A stretch of 13,959 bases of DNA from Algoriphagus sp. GTDB taxonomy: Bacteria; Bacteroidota; Bacteroidia; Cytophagales; Cyclobacteriaceae. A program made the position numbers and the translations under genes. The DNA lies in the NCBI GenBank assembly GCA_023255285.1, contig JALRIY010000044.1:274-14232 (forward strand). The letters run 5' to 3'. The notes under the pieces were generated by a model. It was given only the letters and a program-made list of their open reading frames with translations. It had not been told where the DNA came from and did not search any database. Positions 1 to 8,200 of this stretch are shown here, one piece after another. Position 1 is the first letter of the stretch. Each line of letters opens with the position of its first letter.

Positions 1-1707
1 AAAGGCAGCTCCTTTCTCAGTCACATCTTCAAGAATAGTTTTTGGAGAGGAACCAAATAGGTAACTCAAGTTCCAATCCACCGGCTTTTCGCCAGTTTTT
101 TGGTTTTCAAACTTGAAGTGCATGTCTCCGGTCGTTTCACCTACCACATAAAAAGGAGCACGTTCTCGATCGGAAAGTTGTTGTAGGAGTGAAATGTCTT
201 TTTTGCCTACCACCAAGCCCATGCGCTCTTGGGATTCGTTGCCGATGATTTCCTTCGCAGATAGGGTAGGGTCGCCGATAGGAAGTTGGTCGATGTGAAT
301 GGTGCCTCCGGTATTTTCCACTAATTCAGAGAGGCAGTTGAGGTGTCCACCTGCGCCGTGGTCATGAATGGAAACGATGGGGTTGTTTTCACTTTCGGCC
401 ATGGCACGAATCACGTTGGAAACGCGCTTTTGCATTTCCGGATTGGAGCGCTGGATGGCATTTAGTTCGATGGCATTGGAGAGTTCACCCGTATTCAAGG
501 AGGATACTGCAGATCCACCCATACCGATGCGGTAGTTGTCCCCTCCCATGATGACAATTTGGTCACCTGCTTTGGGATCCGCTTTCTTGGTATACTTGGC
601 ATTGGTAAATCCTACGCCTCCAGCAAGCATGATTACCTTGTCAAAACCGTGTTGCTTCTCGTTTTCCTCGTGTTCGAAGGTGAGTACTGAACCTGCGATG
701 AGGGGCTGTCCAAACTTGTTTCCAAAGTCAGATGCTCCGTTGGAGGCTTTAATCAGGATGTCCATTGGGCTTTGGTAGAGCCAAGGGCGTGCAGGGAGAT
801 TTTTTTCCCAGCTTCTTCCTTCTTCGCTACGGGAATAGGAGGTCATGTATACTGCGGTACCCGCAAGTGGGATGGAAGCGGTGCCTCCAGCTAGGCGGTC
901 GCGAATTTCACCTCCGGCACCAGTAGCGGCACCATTGAAAGGCTCCACAGTGGTTGGAAAGTTGTGCGTTTCTGCTTTGAGCGACAGGACGGTATCGATT
1001 TCTCGTGGTTCAAAAAAATCGGCTTGGTACTGCGTTTTAGGAGTAAATTGTTGGATGCTTGGTCCCTGAATAAATGCCACATTGTCCTTGTAGGCAGATG
1101 CGATTCGGTTGGGGTGACGTTTGGATGTTTCCTTGATCAATTGAAAAAGTGTCAGTGGTTTTTCTACCCCATCGATCACAAAGGTGCCGTTGAAAATCTT
1201 GTGTCGGCAATGCTCGGAGTTGACTTGTGAAAAGCCAAAAACCTCTGAGTCGGTGAGTGGACGTCCAAGTTGCTCGGAAACACCATTGAGGTAATCTACT
1301 TCTTCTTGGCTTAAGGCAAGTCCTTCAGAAGCATTGTATGCTGCAATGTCGGTGATCGATTGAATGGATTCCGGTTGGAGGTGGATGGTAAAAATCTCCT
1401 GATCTAGTCCTTCGTATGCTTTTTGGAGCATGGGGTCGATCGCTTCTCCAGGTTGTAGGGGGATAAATTCTTCAATACGTTGAATTCCAATAATCCCCAT
1501 GTTCCCTGTAATTTCTACCGCATTGGTCGACCAAGGAGTGATCATTTCTTTGCGAGGCCCGGCGTAGGTACCAGCTACCTTTTCACTGGGTAGGGCACTT
1601 GCCTCTCCAAAAAGCCAGCAGAGCTTTTCTTGGTCTTCACGAGAAATTGGGTGGGGAACTTGAACTCCGTAGATGAGTTTTTGAGGGGATTCAAAGAAGA
1701 AAATCAT
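1..1707 (-). CDS. purL: phosphoribosylformylglycinamidine synthase, large single-chain form (N-terminal part)
   Basis: The enzyme makes formylglycinamidine ribonucleotide from FGAR, glutamine and ATP in cytosolic de novo purine synthesis. Translating the minus strand from the ATG at 1707 gives 569 uninterrupted codons that run off the window at base 1. The single-chain family is usually about 1,200-1,300 residues, so roughly the N-terminal half is present. Visible family motifs are the linker-region sequence VNSEHCRHKIF (near residue 165), the ATP/Mg-binding sequence KAETHNFPTTVEPF (near 244) followed by AATGAGGEIRD, and MLAGGVGFTNA further on. The start (MIFFFESPQKLIYG) is the usual family start, with AAGGA just upstream of the ATG. 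The C-terminal AIRS and glutaminase domains lie outside the window. It is divergent from the efflux operon and I see no functional link to it. The identification is secure. Confidence 0.96.
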   Translation of the reverse strand, partial: MIFFFESPQKLIYGVQVPHPISREDQEKLCWLFGEASALPSEKVAGTYAGPRKEMITPWSTNAVEITGNMGIIGIQRIEEFIPLQPGEAIDPMLQKAYEGLDQEIFTIHLQPESIQSITDIAAYNASEGLALSQEEVDYLNGVSEQLGRPLTDSEVFGFSQVNSEHCRHKIFNGTFVIDGVEKPLTLFQLIKETSKRHPNRIASAYKDNVAFIQGPSIQQFTPKTQYQADFFEPREIDTVLSLKAETHNFPTTVEPFNGAATGAGGEIRDRLAGGTASIPLAGTAVYMTSYSRSEEGRSWEKNLPARPWLYQSPMDILIKASNGASDFGNKFGQPLIAGSVLTFEHEENEKQHGFDKVIMLAGGVGFTNAKYTKKADPKAGDQIVIMGGDNYRIGMGGSAVSSLNTGELSNAIELNAIQRSNPEMQKRVSNVIRAMAESENNPIVSIHDHGAGGHLNCLSELVENTGGTIHIDQLPIGDPTLSAKEIIGNESQERMGLVVGKKDISLLQQLSDRERAPFYVVGETTGDMHFKFENQKTGEKPVDWNLSYLFGSSPKTILEDVTEKGAAF

Positions 1708-1726
1708 GTCCTTGGGCGGTATGTTA

Positions 1727-1759
1727 CAAAAGTAAGCATTTGGGTTTTAGAATCTGAAA
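1727..1759 (-). promoter_or_regulatory. probable purL promoter (Bacteroidota type)
   Basis: Read on the minus strand, bases 1734-1727 are TACTTTTG, an exact match to the Bacteroidota -7 consensus TAnnTTTG. About 21 bp upstream, bases 1759-1756 read TTTC, a fair match to the -33 TTTG element. Transcription would begin near 1721, leaving a leader of about 14 nt before the purL ATG, too short for a riboswitch. This is consensus matching only. Confidence 0.5.
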
Positions 1760-2027
1760 ACTTCCAGGGAAGATTTCGTATTCGAACCTAACTTTTTGAA
1801 AAGTGGGTACTCGTTTTTCTAGGAGACTAGGAGTTGAGCAGTTTTGTGGGAGCCAAGAGTGGCTGCTAAATTCGATTCGATTAAATATTTTTTTAGCAAT
1901 AAATAAGGTTAAAAATAGAGGCTGTAGGTTATATTAAACAAATAAAAGTTTGTATTAATATGAATTTACAAAATAAAATAAATATTAAGTAGCTACTAAA
2001 TCCATTTCCTGATAAAATATTTTTAAA

Positions 2028-2073
2028 CAAAACTACGGAAACTTTAAACTATTCTAAAGTTTCCGTAGTTTTG
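2028..2073. repeat. perfect 19-bp inverted repeat, probable TetR-family operator
   Basis: The left arm CAAAACTACGGAAACTTTA (2028-2046) and right arm TAAAGTTTCCGTAGTTTTG (2055-2073) are exact reverse complements, separated by the 8-nt spacer AACTATTC. The repeat ends 25 bp before the GTG start of the tetR-family gene, and each arm contains core promoter sequence. TetR-family dimers commonly bind palindromes that overlap their own promoters, so this is the best operator candidate for the regulator at 2099. The arms are longer and the spacer wider than in a simple TetR-type operator, which could mean two dimers or a partly used repeat. A terminator is less likely: no gene ends here and there is no long T tract. 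Confidence 0.7.
2043..2073 (+). promoter_or_regulatory. probable promoter of the tetR-tolC-MFP-RND operon
   Basis: Bases 2066-2073 read TAGTTTTG, an exact match to the Bacteroidota -7 consensus TAnnTTTG. Bases 2043-2046 read TTTA, a near match to the -33 TTTG, and the 19-bp spacing is ideal. The -33 lies in the left arm and the -7 in the right arm of the inverted repeat, so a bound repressor would mask both. Transcription would start near 2079, about 20 nt before the GTG start codon. Confidence 0.65.
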
Positions 2074-2098
2074 CACGTAAACAAGCTAGTAGGATTCA

Positions 2099-2707
2099 GT
2101 GGAAGTTCGTCAACGTATTTTGGAGGTAGCCATAGCACAATTTGCACGATTTGGTGTGCGTACCATTACCATGGAGGATTTGGCTAGGCAAGTGGGGGTA
2201 TCAAAAAAAACCATTTATCAGGAGTTTGAAGATAAGAAAGACCTAGTAAAGGCGGTTTTTGAAACTATTTTAATTGAAGATACCAAGCGTCTTGACTTTA
2301 TTTCAGGGCAATTAGATGGAGTGATTGAGCACTTGGTCAATACTTCAAAGATGATGCGAGAGCGGCTGACCTCTATTAATCCTTTGGTGATTTTGGAAAT
2401 TCAGAAATATTTTCCAGAAGCATGGAGTTATTTTGAATCTTTTAAGGAGGATGTGATTAAGGTGGACTTAATTAACGTTTTGGAGAGGGGTAAAGCTTTG
2501 GGATATTTTCGTCCTGAAATCGATTCACACATTTTGGCGAAGGTGAGGCTTTCTCAAATCACTCAAGCTTTTGATCCTAAAAATTTTGCTGATCCATCCT
2601 ATAATTTGGTAGAAGAGCAGATGATTGTCCTTGATCATTTTCTTCATGGGATTTTTTCTGAGAAGGGAAGACAAGCTTATTTAACACAAAAAGACCTATT
2701 GAATTAA
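2099..2707 (+). CDS. TetR/AcrR-family transcriptional regulator of the efflux operon
   Basis: This is a 202-residue protein of typical TetR-family length. Residues about 3-50 form the DNA-binding domain: a first helix (ILEVAIAQFARFGV), then the helix-turn-helix TMEDLARQVGVSKKTIYQEF and the KKDLV stretch that usually follows it. The remainder is a divergent, mostly helical ligand-binding and dimerisation domain, so the inducer cannot be read from sequence. The start is GTG. An in-frame TAG at 2090-2092 rules out a longer protein, and the first internal ATG (2171) would remove the first helix. It is the first gene of the efflux operon, 11 nt before the tolC-like gene, and sits just downstream of a promoter-overlapping palindrome. 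Autorepression relieved by a pump substrate is the expected mode and is inferred. Confidence 0.93.
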   Translation: MEVRQRILEVAIAQFARFGVRTITMEDLARQVGVSKKTIYQEFEDKKDLVKAVFETILIEDTKRLDFISGQLDGVIEHLVNTSKMMRERLTSINPLVILEIQKYFPEAWSYFESFKEDVIKVDLINVLERGKALGYFRPEIDSHILAKVRLSQITQAFDPKNFADPSYNLVEEQMIVLDHFLHGIFSEKGRQAYLTQKDLLN

Positions 2708-2718
2708 ACCAACTTCGA

Positions 2719-4077
2719 ATGAAAAAATACCTACTCCTACTTGTAATTGTAGGGCTAAGTGCATCCCAGGCTGCGGCACAGCAACTCGTAGAATTAAAGT
2801 TATCGGACGCGATTACTTATGCTTTAGAAAACAATCCAAATGCCAAGAATGCACGGTTGCAGCTCTTGATTTCCAAGGCTACCATTAAAGAGACTACCGC
2901 ACTTGGATTGCCTCAGATCAATGGGTCTTACAATTTGGATTACAATCCAAGAATCCCAGTGGTCTTCTTACCCAATCAACCTCCTTTTGGTGATCCATCA
3001 AATCCAAGCGATGTCATCCCTGCTCGATTTGGGGTTAGTTACTCCTCAGGTTTGGGGGTAAATGTTTCACAAATGATTTTTGACGGCTCCTTTTTTGTGG
3101 GTTTGCGTGCAGCTAAAACCCTCCTTGATCTAACCAATAAAGACTTAAAAAAGGCAGAAATTGACGTGGTAGAAAATGTCAAAAAATCATACCTCGGTGT
3201 CCTAGTAAATCAACAGCGGATTCGGCTTGCTGAGGCTAATTTAGCTCGTATAGATACCTTATTAAAAGAAACTTCGGCTTTGCATGAGGCCGGTTTTGTA
3301 GAGCGAGTAGATGTGTCTCGAGTGCAAGTTCAACGAAACAATACTTATACACAAGCTCAACGCAGCCTCACTGCTTTGGATGTGAGTATGCAGATTCTAA
3401 AACTGCAGATGGGATTGCCCATGGATTTTGAAGTCCTTTTGACAGAATCTTTGGAGGAATTATCCACCATAGAAGAGGCACTGATCTTACTTGGAGAAGA
3501 AGGGGATGAGCGCGTGGAACTTGAGCAGATTTCAACTCAACTGACCCTTGCGGGACTAGACTTGAAAAACAACCATAGTCAATACATGCCTAAAATTAAC
3601 TTTGTAGGAAATGCCCGACGAAGTGGTGCTGGCAATGAATTGACTACGGTTTTTAATAGCGACAACTGGTTTGGGAGTTCCTTGGTTGGCTTAAGTATGT
3701 CGGTACCCATTTTTGATGGATTTTCTAAGGCAGCACGAATTCAAAAAAATCGAGTTCAAATAAATCAATTGGAAAATCAGCGTTCCTTCTTAAAGGAGTC
3801 TTTTGTAAATGAATTGTATACTGCGAAAGCGAACCTCAGAAACGATTTGCGGATTTTGGATGTACAGCAGGAAAATTTAGCGCTTGCTACCGAAGTATAT
3901 CAAATAGCACGCATAAAATACAAGGAAGGGGTAGGCTCTAACTTGGAAGTGGTTGAAGCAGATGCTGCTTTAATTCAGGCAGAAATTAATTACCTCGGAG
4001 CCATGTACGATGGCTTAATATCTAAAGTAAATCTTGAAAAAGCCCTAGGCTTATTAAGCCCTGATTTGACAAACTAA
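2719..4077 (+). CDS. TolC-family outer-membrane efflux channel
   Basis: This 452-residue protein should form the trimeric outer-membrane exit duct of a tripartite efflux pump. Residues 1-20 are a Sec signal peptide (MKKYLLLLVIVGLSASQAAA, cleavage near AAA/QQ), and there is no lipobox cysteine, unlike OprM-type channels. Two outer-membrane-efflux-protein repeats follow, about residues 25-220 and 255-450. Each opens with the family pattern of a long helix (LSDAITYALENNPNAKNARLQ in the first) and contains a beta segment ending in a typical phrase: VSQMIFDGSFFVGLRAAKT in repeat 1 and SMSVPIFDGFSKAARIQKN in repeat 2. The C-terminal IKYKEGVGSNLEVVEADAAL matches the conserved last helix. It lies 11 nt after the regulator and 29 nt before the adaptor gene. 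Family assignment is secure; substrate is unknown. Confidence 0.95.
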   Translation: MKKYLLLLVIVGLSASQAAAQQLVELKLSDAITYALENNPNAKNARLQLLISKATIKETTALGLPQINGSYNLDYNPRIPVVFLPNQPPFGDPSNPSDVIPARFGVSYSSGLGVNVSQMIFDGSFFVGLRAAKTLLDLTNKDLKKAEIDVVENVKKSYLGVLVNQQRIRLAEANLARIDTLLKETSALHEAGFVERVDVSRVQVQRNNTYTQAQRSLTALDVSMQILKLQMGLPMDFEVLLTESLEELSTIEEALILLGEEGDERVELEQISTQLTLAGLDLKNNHSQYMPKINFVGNARRSGAGNELTTVFNSDNWFGSSLVGLSMSVPIFDGFSKAARIQKNRVQINQLENQRSFLKESFVNELYTAKANLRNDLRILDVQQENLALATEVYQIARIKYKEGVGSNLEVVEADAALIQAEINYLGAMYDGLISKVNLEKALGLLSPDLTN

Positions 4078-4106
4078 ACCAACGATTTCAACTCAATTTT
4101 ATTCTC

Positions 4107-5237
4107 ATGAAATTACAACTCACTTTTGTTACCCTAATGATCCTATTGCTCGGGGTAGTCTCCTGTACTGGAGATGACCTAGAAGCTAAAAAAGCTGAAT
4201 TGGAAGCTTTAAAAAGTGATCTTTCTGAAATTACCACTCAAATCAAAGCATTAGAGGCAGAATTGATAGCAACTGATCCTGAGTTTGCTGCCTCTGCCAA
4301 GAAGCCACTGTTGATTACTACAGTTCCAGCTCAAAAAGGTGAGTTTACGCATTACGTGGAGGTCACAGGTTCTGTTTTATCCAAAAAGAATGTCAACATC
4401 AGTGCTGAAACGGTGGGAAGGATTCTTGAAATCCCAGCTATTGAAGGAATGCGTGTAGCAAAAGGGCAAATTTTGGCTAAAGTTGATGCAGAATCTATCC
4501 AACGAAGCATTGAAGAAATGGAAAATAGCCTTGCCTTAGCCCGTACGGTTTTTGAAAAGCAAGAGCGACTTTGGGGTCAAAAGATTGGAACAGAAATCCA
4601 ATATTTGGAAGCAAAGAGCCGAAAAGAAGGCTTGGAAAAAAGTGTAGCTTCCATGAAAACTCAATTGGCGAAATCCATTATCCGTGCTCCATTTGATGGA
4701 ACAGTGGAGACTGTTCGTGTACGGTTGGGAGAATTGGTTCAGCCAGGATCACAGCTTTTCCAGTTTGTAGGCGAGCGTGATTTGTTTATTGAGGCGGATA
4801 TTTCAGAAAGTTATATCGGTGCACTTGCTAAGGGAGATTCAGTAGAAATCAGCTTTCCATCTATCAACAAGTCTTTGAGGACGAAAGTGTCTGCGACGGG
4901 TTCGATTATCAACCCAAACAATAGGACCTTTAAGGTCGAGGTTTTTCTTCCACATCTTCCTGAAGTAAAGCCCAATATGATTACAGTCTTGAAGATTCAG
5001 GATTACAAAAATGCTGAGAGTGTGGTGGTCCCGGCTCACTTAATTTTATCTGACACCAAAGGAGATTATCTCTTTGTAGTTGAAAATGGATTGGCAAAGA
5101 AGAATTATGTGACCCGTGGGTATACAACAGGAGATCAAACTGAAATTAGAGAAGGATTAGTAGGATCTGAAATTTTGGTAGACAAAGGATTCCGTGAAGT
5201 AGGTGATAATTTTAGCGTGAACGTTTCTAAGCAATAG
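4107..5237 (+). CDS. RND efflux periplasmic adaptor (membrane fusion protein), lipoprotein
   Basis: This 376-residue adaptor links the inner-membrane pump to the outer-membrane channel. It has a lipoprotein signal peptide with lipobox VVSC (Cys20), so it should be lipid-anchored. Asp residues at positions 23-24, shortly after the Cys, are noted without a sorting claim. Residues about 24-54 form a charged heptad-like coiled coil ahead of the core. The core follows the HlyD/AcrA plan: first half of the lipoyl domain (about 95-127, VGRILEIPAIEGMRVAKGQ), an alpha-hairpin (about 128-190), second lipoyl half (about 191-221, IIRAPFDGTVETVRVRLGE), a beta-barrel (about 222-300) and a membrane-proximal domain (about 301-376). 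The gene lies 29 nt after the tolC-like gene, and its TAG is only 2 nt before the pump ATG, implying coupled translation. Confidence 0.94.
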   Translation: MKLQLTFVTLMILLLGVVSCTGDDLEAKKAELEALKSDLSEITTQIKALEAELIATDPEFAASAKKPLLITTVPAQKGEFTHYVEVTGSVLSKKNVNISAETVGRILEIPAIEGMRVAKGQILAKVDAESIQRSIEEMENSLALARTVFEKQERLWGQKIGTEIQYLEAKSRKEGLEKSVASMKTQLAKSIIRAPFDGTVETVRVRLGELVQPGSQLFQFVGERDLFIEADISESYIGALAKGDSVEISFPSINKSLRTKVSATGSIINPNNRTFKVEVFLPHLPEVKPNMITVLKIQDYKNAESVVVPAHLILSDTKGDYLFVVENGLAKKNYVTRGYTTGDQTEIREGLVGSEILVDKGFREVGDNFSVNVSKQ

Positions 5238-5239
5238 TC

Positions 5240-8200
5240 ATGGACAGTTCTCAAAAATCAAAAATTACCAGAGAGTTCGGGATTTCTAGCTTTAGTGTAG
5301 CCAATTCTACCTCTATTGTTATCTTGACACTGATTATTTCTGTATTGGGACTTGGTGCTTACCGCACCATGCCCAAGGAAAGTTTTCCAGAAATAGTGAT
5401 TCCAACAGTGTATGTAGGTACTCCTTACCCGGGTAATTCGCCCGTAGATATGGAAAACCTGATAACCCGTCCCATCGAAAAGGAGTTGAAGTCGCTAAAT
5501 AACGTCAAAGACATTAAGTCCACCTCTGTTCAGGATTTCTCTTCTATTGTAATTGAATTTACTCCTGGAGTTCAAATATCCAAAGCAATTCAAGATGTTA
5601 AGGATGCAGTAGATAAAGCAAAAAGTGAATTGCCTAATGATTTGGATCGAGATCCAAATGTCCTGGAGGTAAATACCTCTGACTTCCCAATCATGAATGT
5701 GAATATTTCTGGCCCTTATTCGGAGCAAGAATTGAAGCGATTTGGAGAGTATTTAGAGGATGCCATTGAGAAGTTACCTGAGATTTCCAAGGCTGATCTT
5801 GCTGGGACAGTGGAGCGGGAAATCCAAATTAATGTGGATCCCTACAAAATGGAAGCGGTGGGAGTGAGTTTTGGAGACATTTCTGGGGCTATTCAAACCG
5901 AAAATTTAACCATATCTGGCGGGAGCATTAAAAACGGAGATTTTGAGCGCACTCTTCGCATCGACGGGGAGTTTGCAGATCCATCTGAATTGTTGAACAT
6001 TATTGTAAAGACGGACCAACAAAAGATTGTGTATTTGCGGGATGTAGCCCAGGTAAAAGACACCTTTAAGGACCGTATCTCCTATGCTCGAAGTAAGAAT
6101 CTTCCGGTCATTACAATTAATGTAACCAAGCGAAGTGGAGAGAATTTATTAGATGCAGCAGATAAGATCAAGGAAATTATTGAAACTACCAAGGCAAATC
6201 GATTTCCTGAAAATTTAGAAATCTCCATTACGAACGACCAAAGTAAGCAAACTCGTATTCAGGTTAGTGACTTAGAAAACTCGATCATTTTTGGAATTAT
6301 CCTAGTGGTTTTGGTTCTCATGTTTTTTATGGGCTTTCGTAATGCTCTTTTTGTGGGATCTGCAATTCCACTATCCATGTTCATCTCCTTCCTGGTGTTG
6401 AATGCCTTCGGCATCACGTTGAACTTGATGGTGCTATTCTCCCTTATTCTTGCATTAGGAATGTTGGTGGACCATGTAATTGTGGTGGTAGAAAACATTT
6501 ATCGACTAATGCAAGAGGGTAAACCTGCTGTTCAAGCAGCAAAAGAAGGGGTAGGAGAAGTGGCTTGGCCAATCATCACCTCCACACTGACTACTTTAGC
6601 CGCCTTTTTGCCTCTTGCATTTTGGGATGATTTGGTAGGTGAGTTTATGAAATATTTGCCTATCACCTTGATTATCGTACTTTCTGCCTCCTTGTTTGTG
6701 GCTTTGGTCATCAATCCAGTAATGACTTCCTTGCTGATGAGGATTGAGGACTTGACTCAGGAGAAACCAACAAAAAGCAGTTTGCGCGTAGCGGGTAGTT
6801 TGGCAGGACTAGGGCTGCTTTTCTATTTGATTGGTTGGAATGCGTTGGGTTCTCTTTCTGAGATTGCTGCGGTGTTTACCTTAATTAATGTTTTCTTGTT
6901 ACGTAAGGCAATTCGATGGTTTCAAACCGTATTTCTGGTTCGGTTAGAGAATGGGTACGAACGAACATTACATACTGCTTTGCGTGGTAAGAACCCCTAT
7001 TTAATTTTTGGAGGTACTTTTGGGTTGTTGATCTTTTCTGTTGGATTATTAGGTGTAAGTTCACCTAAGGTTCTTTTCTTCCCAGACAATCAACCACAAT
7101 TGGTGAATGTCTTTATTGAGTTCCCAATAGGTACAAGTATAGAAGCAACCAATGCTTTTGTTGATACCATGGAAGATGAAATGCTGGAGGAGTTGGGCCC
7201 TTATGGTGGAATTATTGAATCTATTATTACGCAAGTTGGAGAAGGAACGGGGGATCCTACTCAAGGTCCTAGCTTGCAATCCACGCCTCACAAGGCAAAA
7301 ATTACGATTGGCTTTGTAGATTACATTGATCGTCAAGGAATTGATACCAATGAGGCAATGGAAGTGATTCGTGAATTGGCAAAAGTATACCCAGGGGTGC
7401 TGATTACTGTGGATAAGCAGCAAAATGGTCCTCCAGTAGGAAATCCAGTCAATATTGAATTTGTAGGAGAGGATTATACGCAATTGATTGCCTTTGTCGA
7501 AGAGACCAGAGCTTATTTGGAGTCCAATTCAATTGCAGGGCTAGAAGAATTGAAAACAGACCTTTCTTTGGGTAGTCCAGAGGTAGTGGTTCGAATTGAC
7601 CGAGAGAAAGCGCGAAGATTTGGGCTTTCCACCTCAAGCATTGCCACAGATTTACGTACTTCTTTGTTTGGACTAGAAGTGTCCAAATTTAAGGAAGGTG
7701 AAGACGACTATCCTATTTTCTTACGATTGGATACAGCAAGTAGGTATGATATCAATGCCCTTGTCAATAAAAAAATCGGGTTTAGAGATAAGTTTGGCGA
7801 TAAAAGAGAGGTTCCTATTTCTGCTGTCGCAAGTATCGAATATGGATCCACTTTTGGTTCTGTAAAACGGAAAGATATGGAGAAAGTGGTAACCATGTTT
7901 TCCAATGTGTTGGATGGTTACAATGCAACAGAAATAAATGATCAAATCAAGGATTTGATGGGTTCCTATGCCGTTCCTGAAGGAATTACTGTGAAGTACA
8001 CTGGCGAACAAGAGGAGCAAGCAAAATCACAAGCGTTTTTATTGCGTGCATTGGGTATTGCAATTTCGATGATTTTCTTAATTATCGTTGCGCAGTTTAA
8101 TTCGGTAATTAGTCCATTTATAATTATGACTTCCGTATTATTTAGTACCATCGGGGTGTTTTTGGGTTTGGTGATCTTCAGTATGGATTTTGTGGTCATC

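Larger units (their letters stand above)
1708..2098. other. divergent intergenic region, no gene seen
   Basis: These 391 bases separate the start of purL from the start of the tetR-family gene. The part from about 1880 to 2030 is very AT-rich. I find no ORF of convincing length or composition on either strand, no tRNA and no riboswitch fold. What it does contain is the probable purL promoter at its left end, a 10-bp palindrome AGTAGCTACT at 1988-1997 of unknown meaning, and the large inverted repeat and efflux promoter at 2028-2073. The tail of 2074-2098 would be the short 5' leader of the efflux operon. Confidence 0.7.

Noticed and set aside
536..1230. Three plus-strand ORFs in the first 1.2 kb
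   Set aside because: They are antisense shadows of purL, whose motifs are unmistakable on the minus strand.
1780..1788. Minus-strand GGTTCGAAT, resembling a tRNA T-loop
   Set aside because: The flanking bases do not form the 5-bp T stem, and no acceptor, D or anticodon arms can be drawn around it.
2028..2073. Inverted repeat read as an intrinsic terminator
   Set aside because: No gene ends before it on either strand, only four T residues follow, and it contains a well-spaced promoter.
7061..7483. 140-codon antisense ORF inside the RND pump gene, and other antisense ORFs there
   Set aside because: They lie opposite a clearly conserved coding frame, have no recognisable domain, and their composition is that of a shadow frame.
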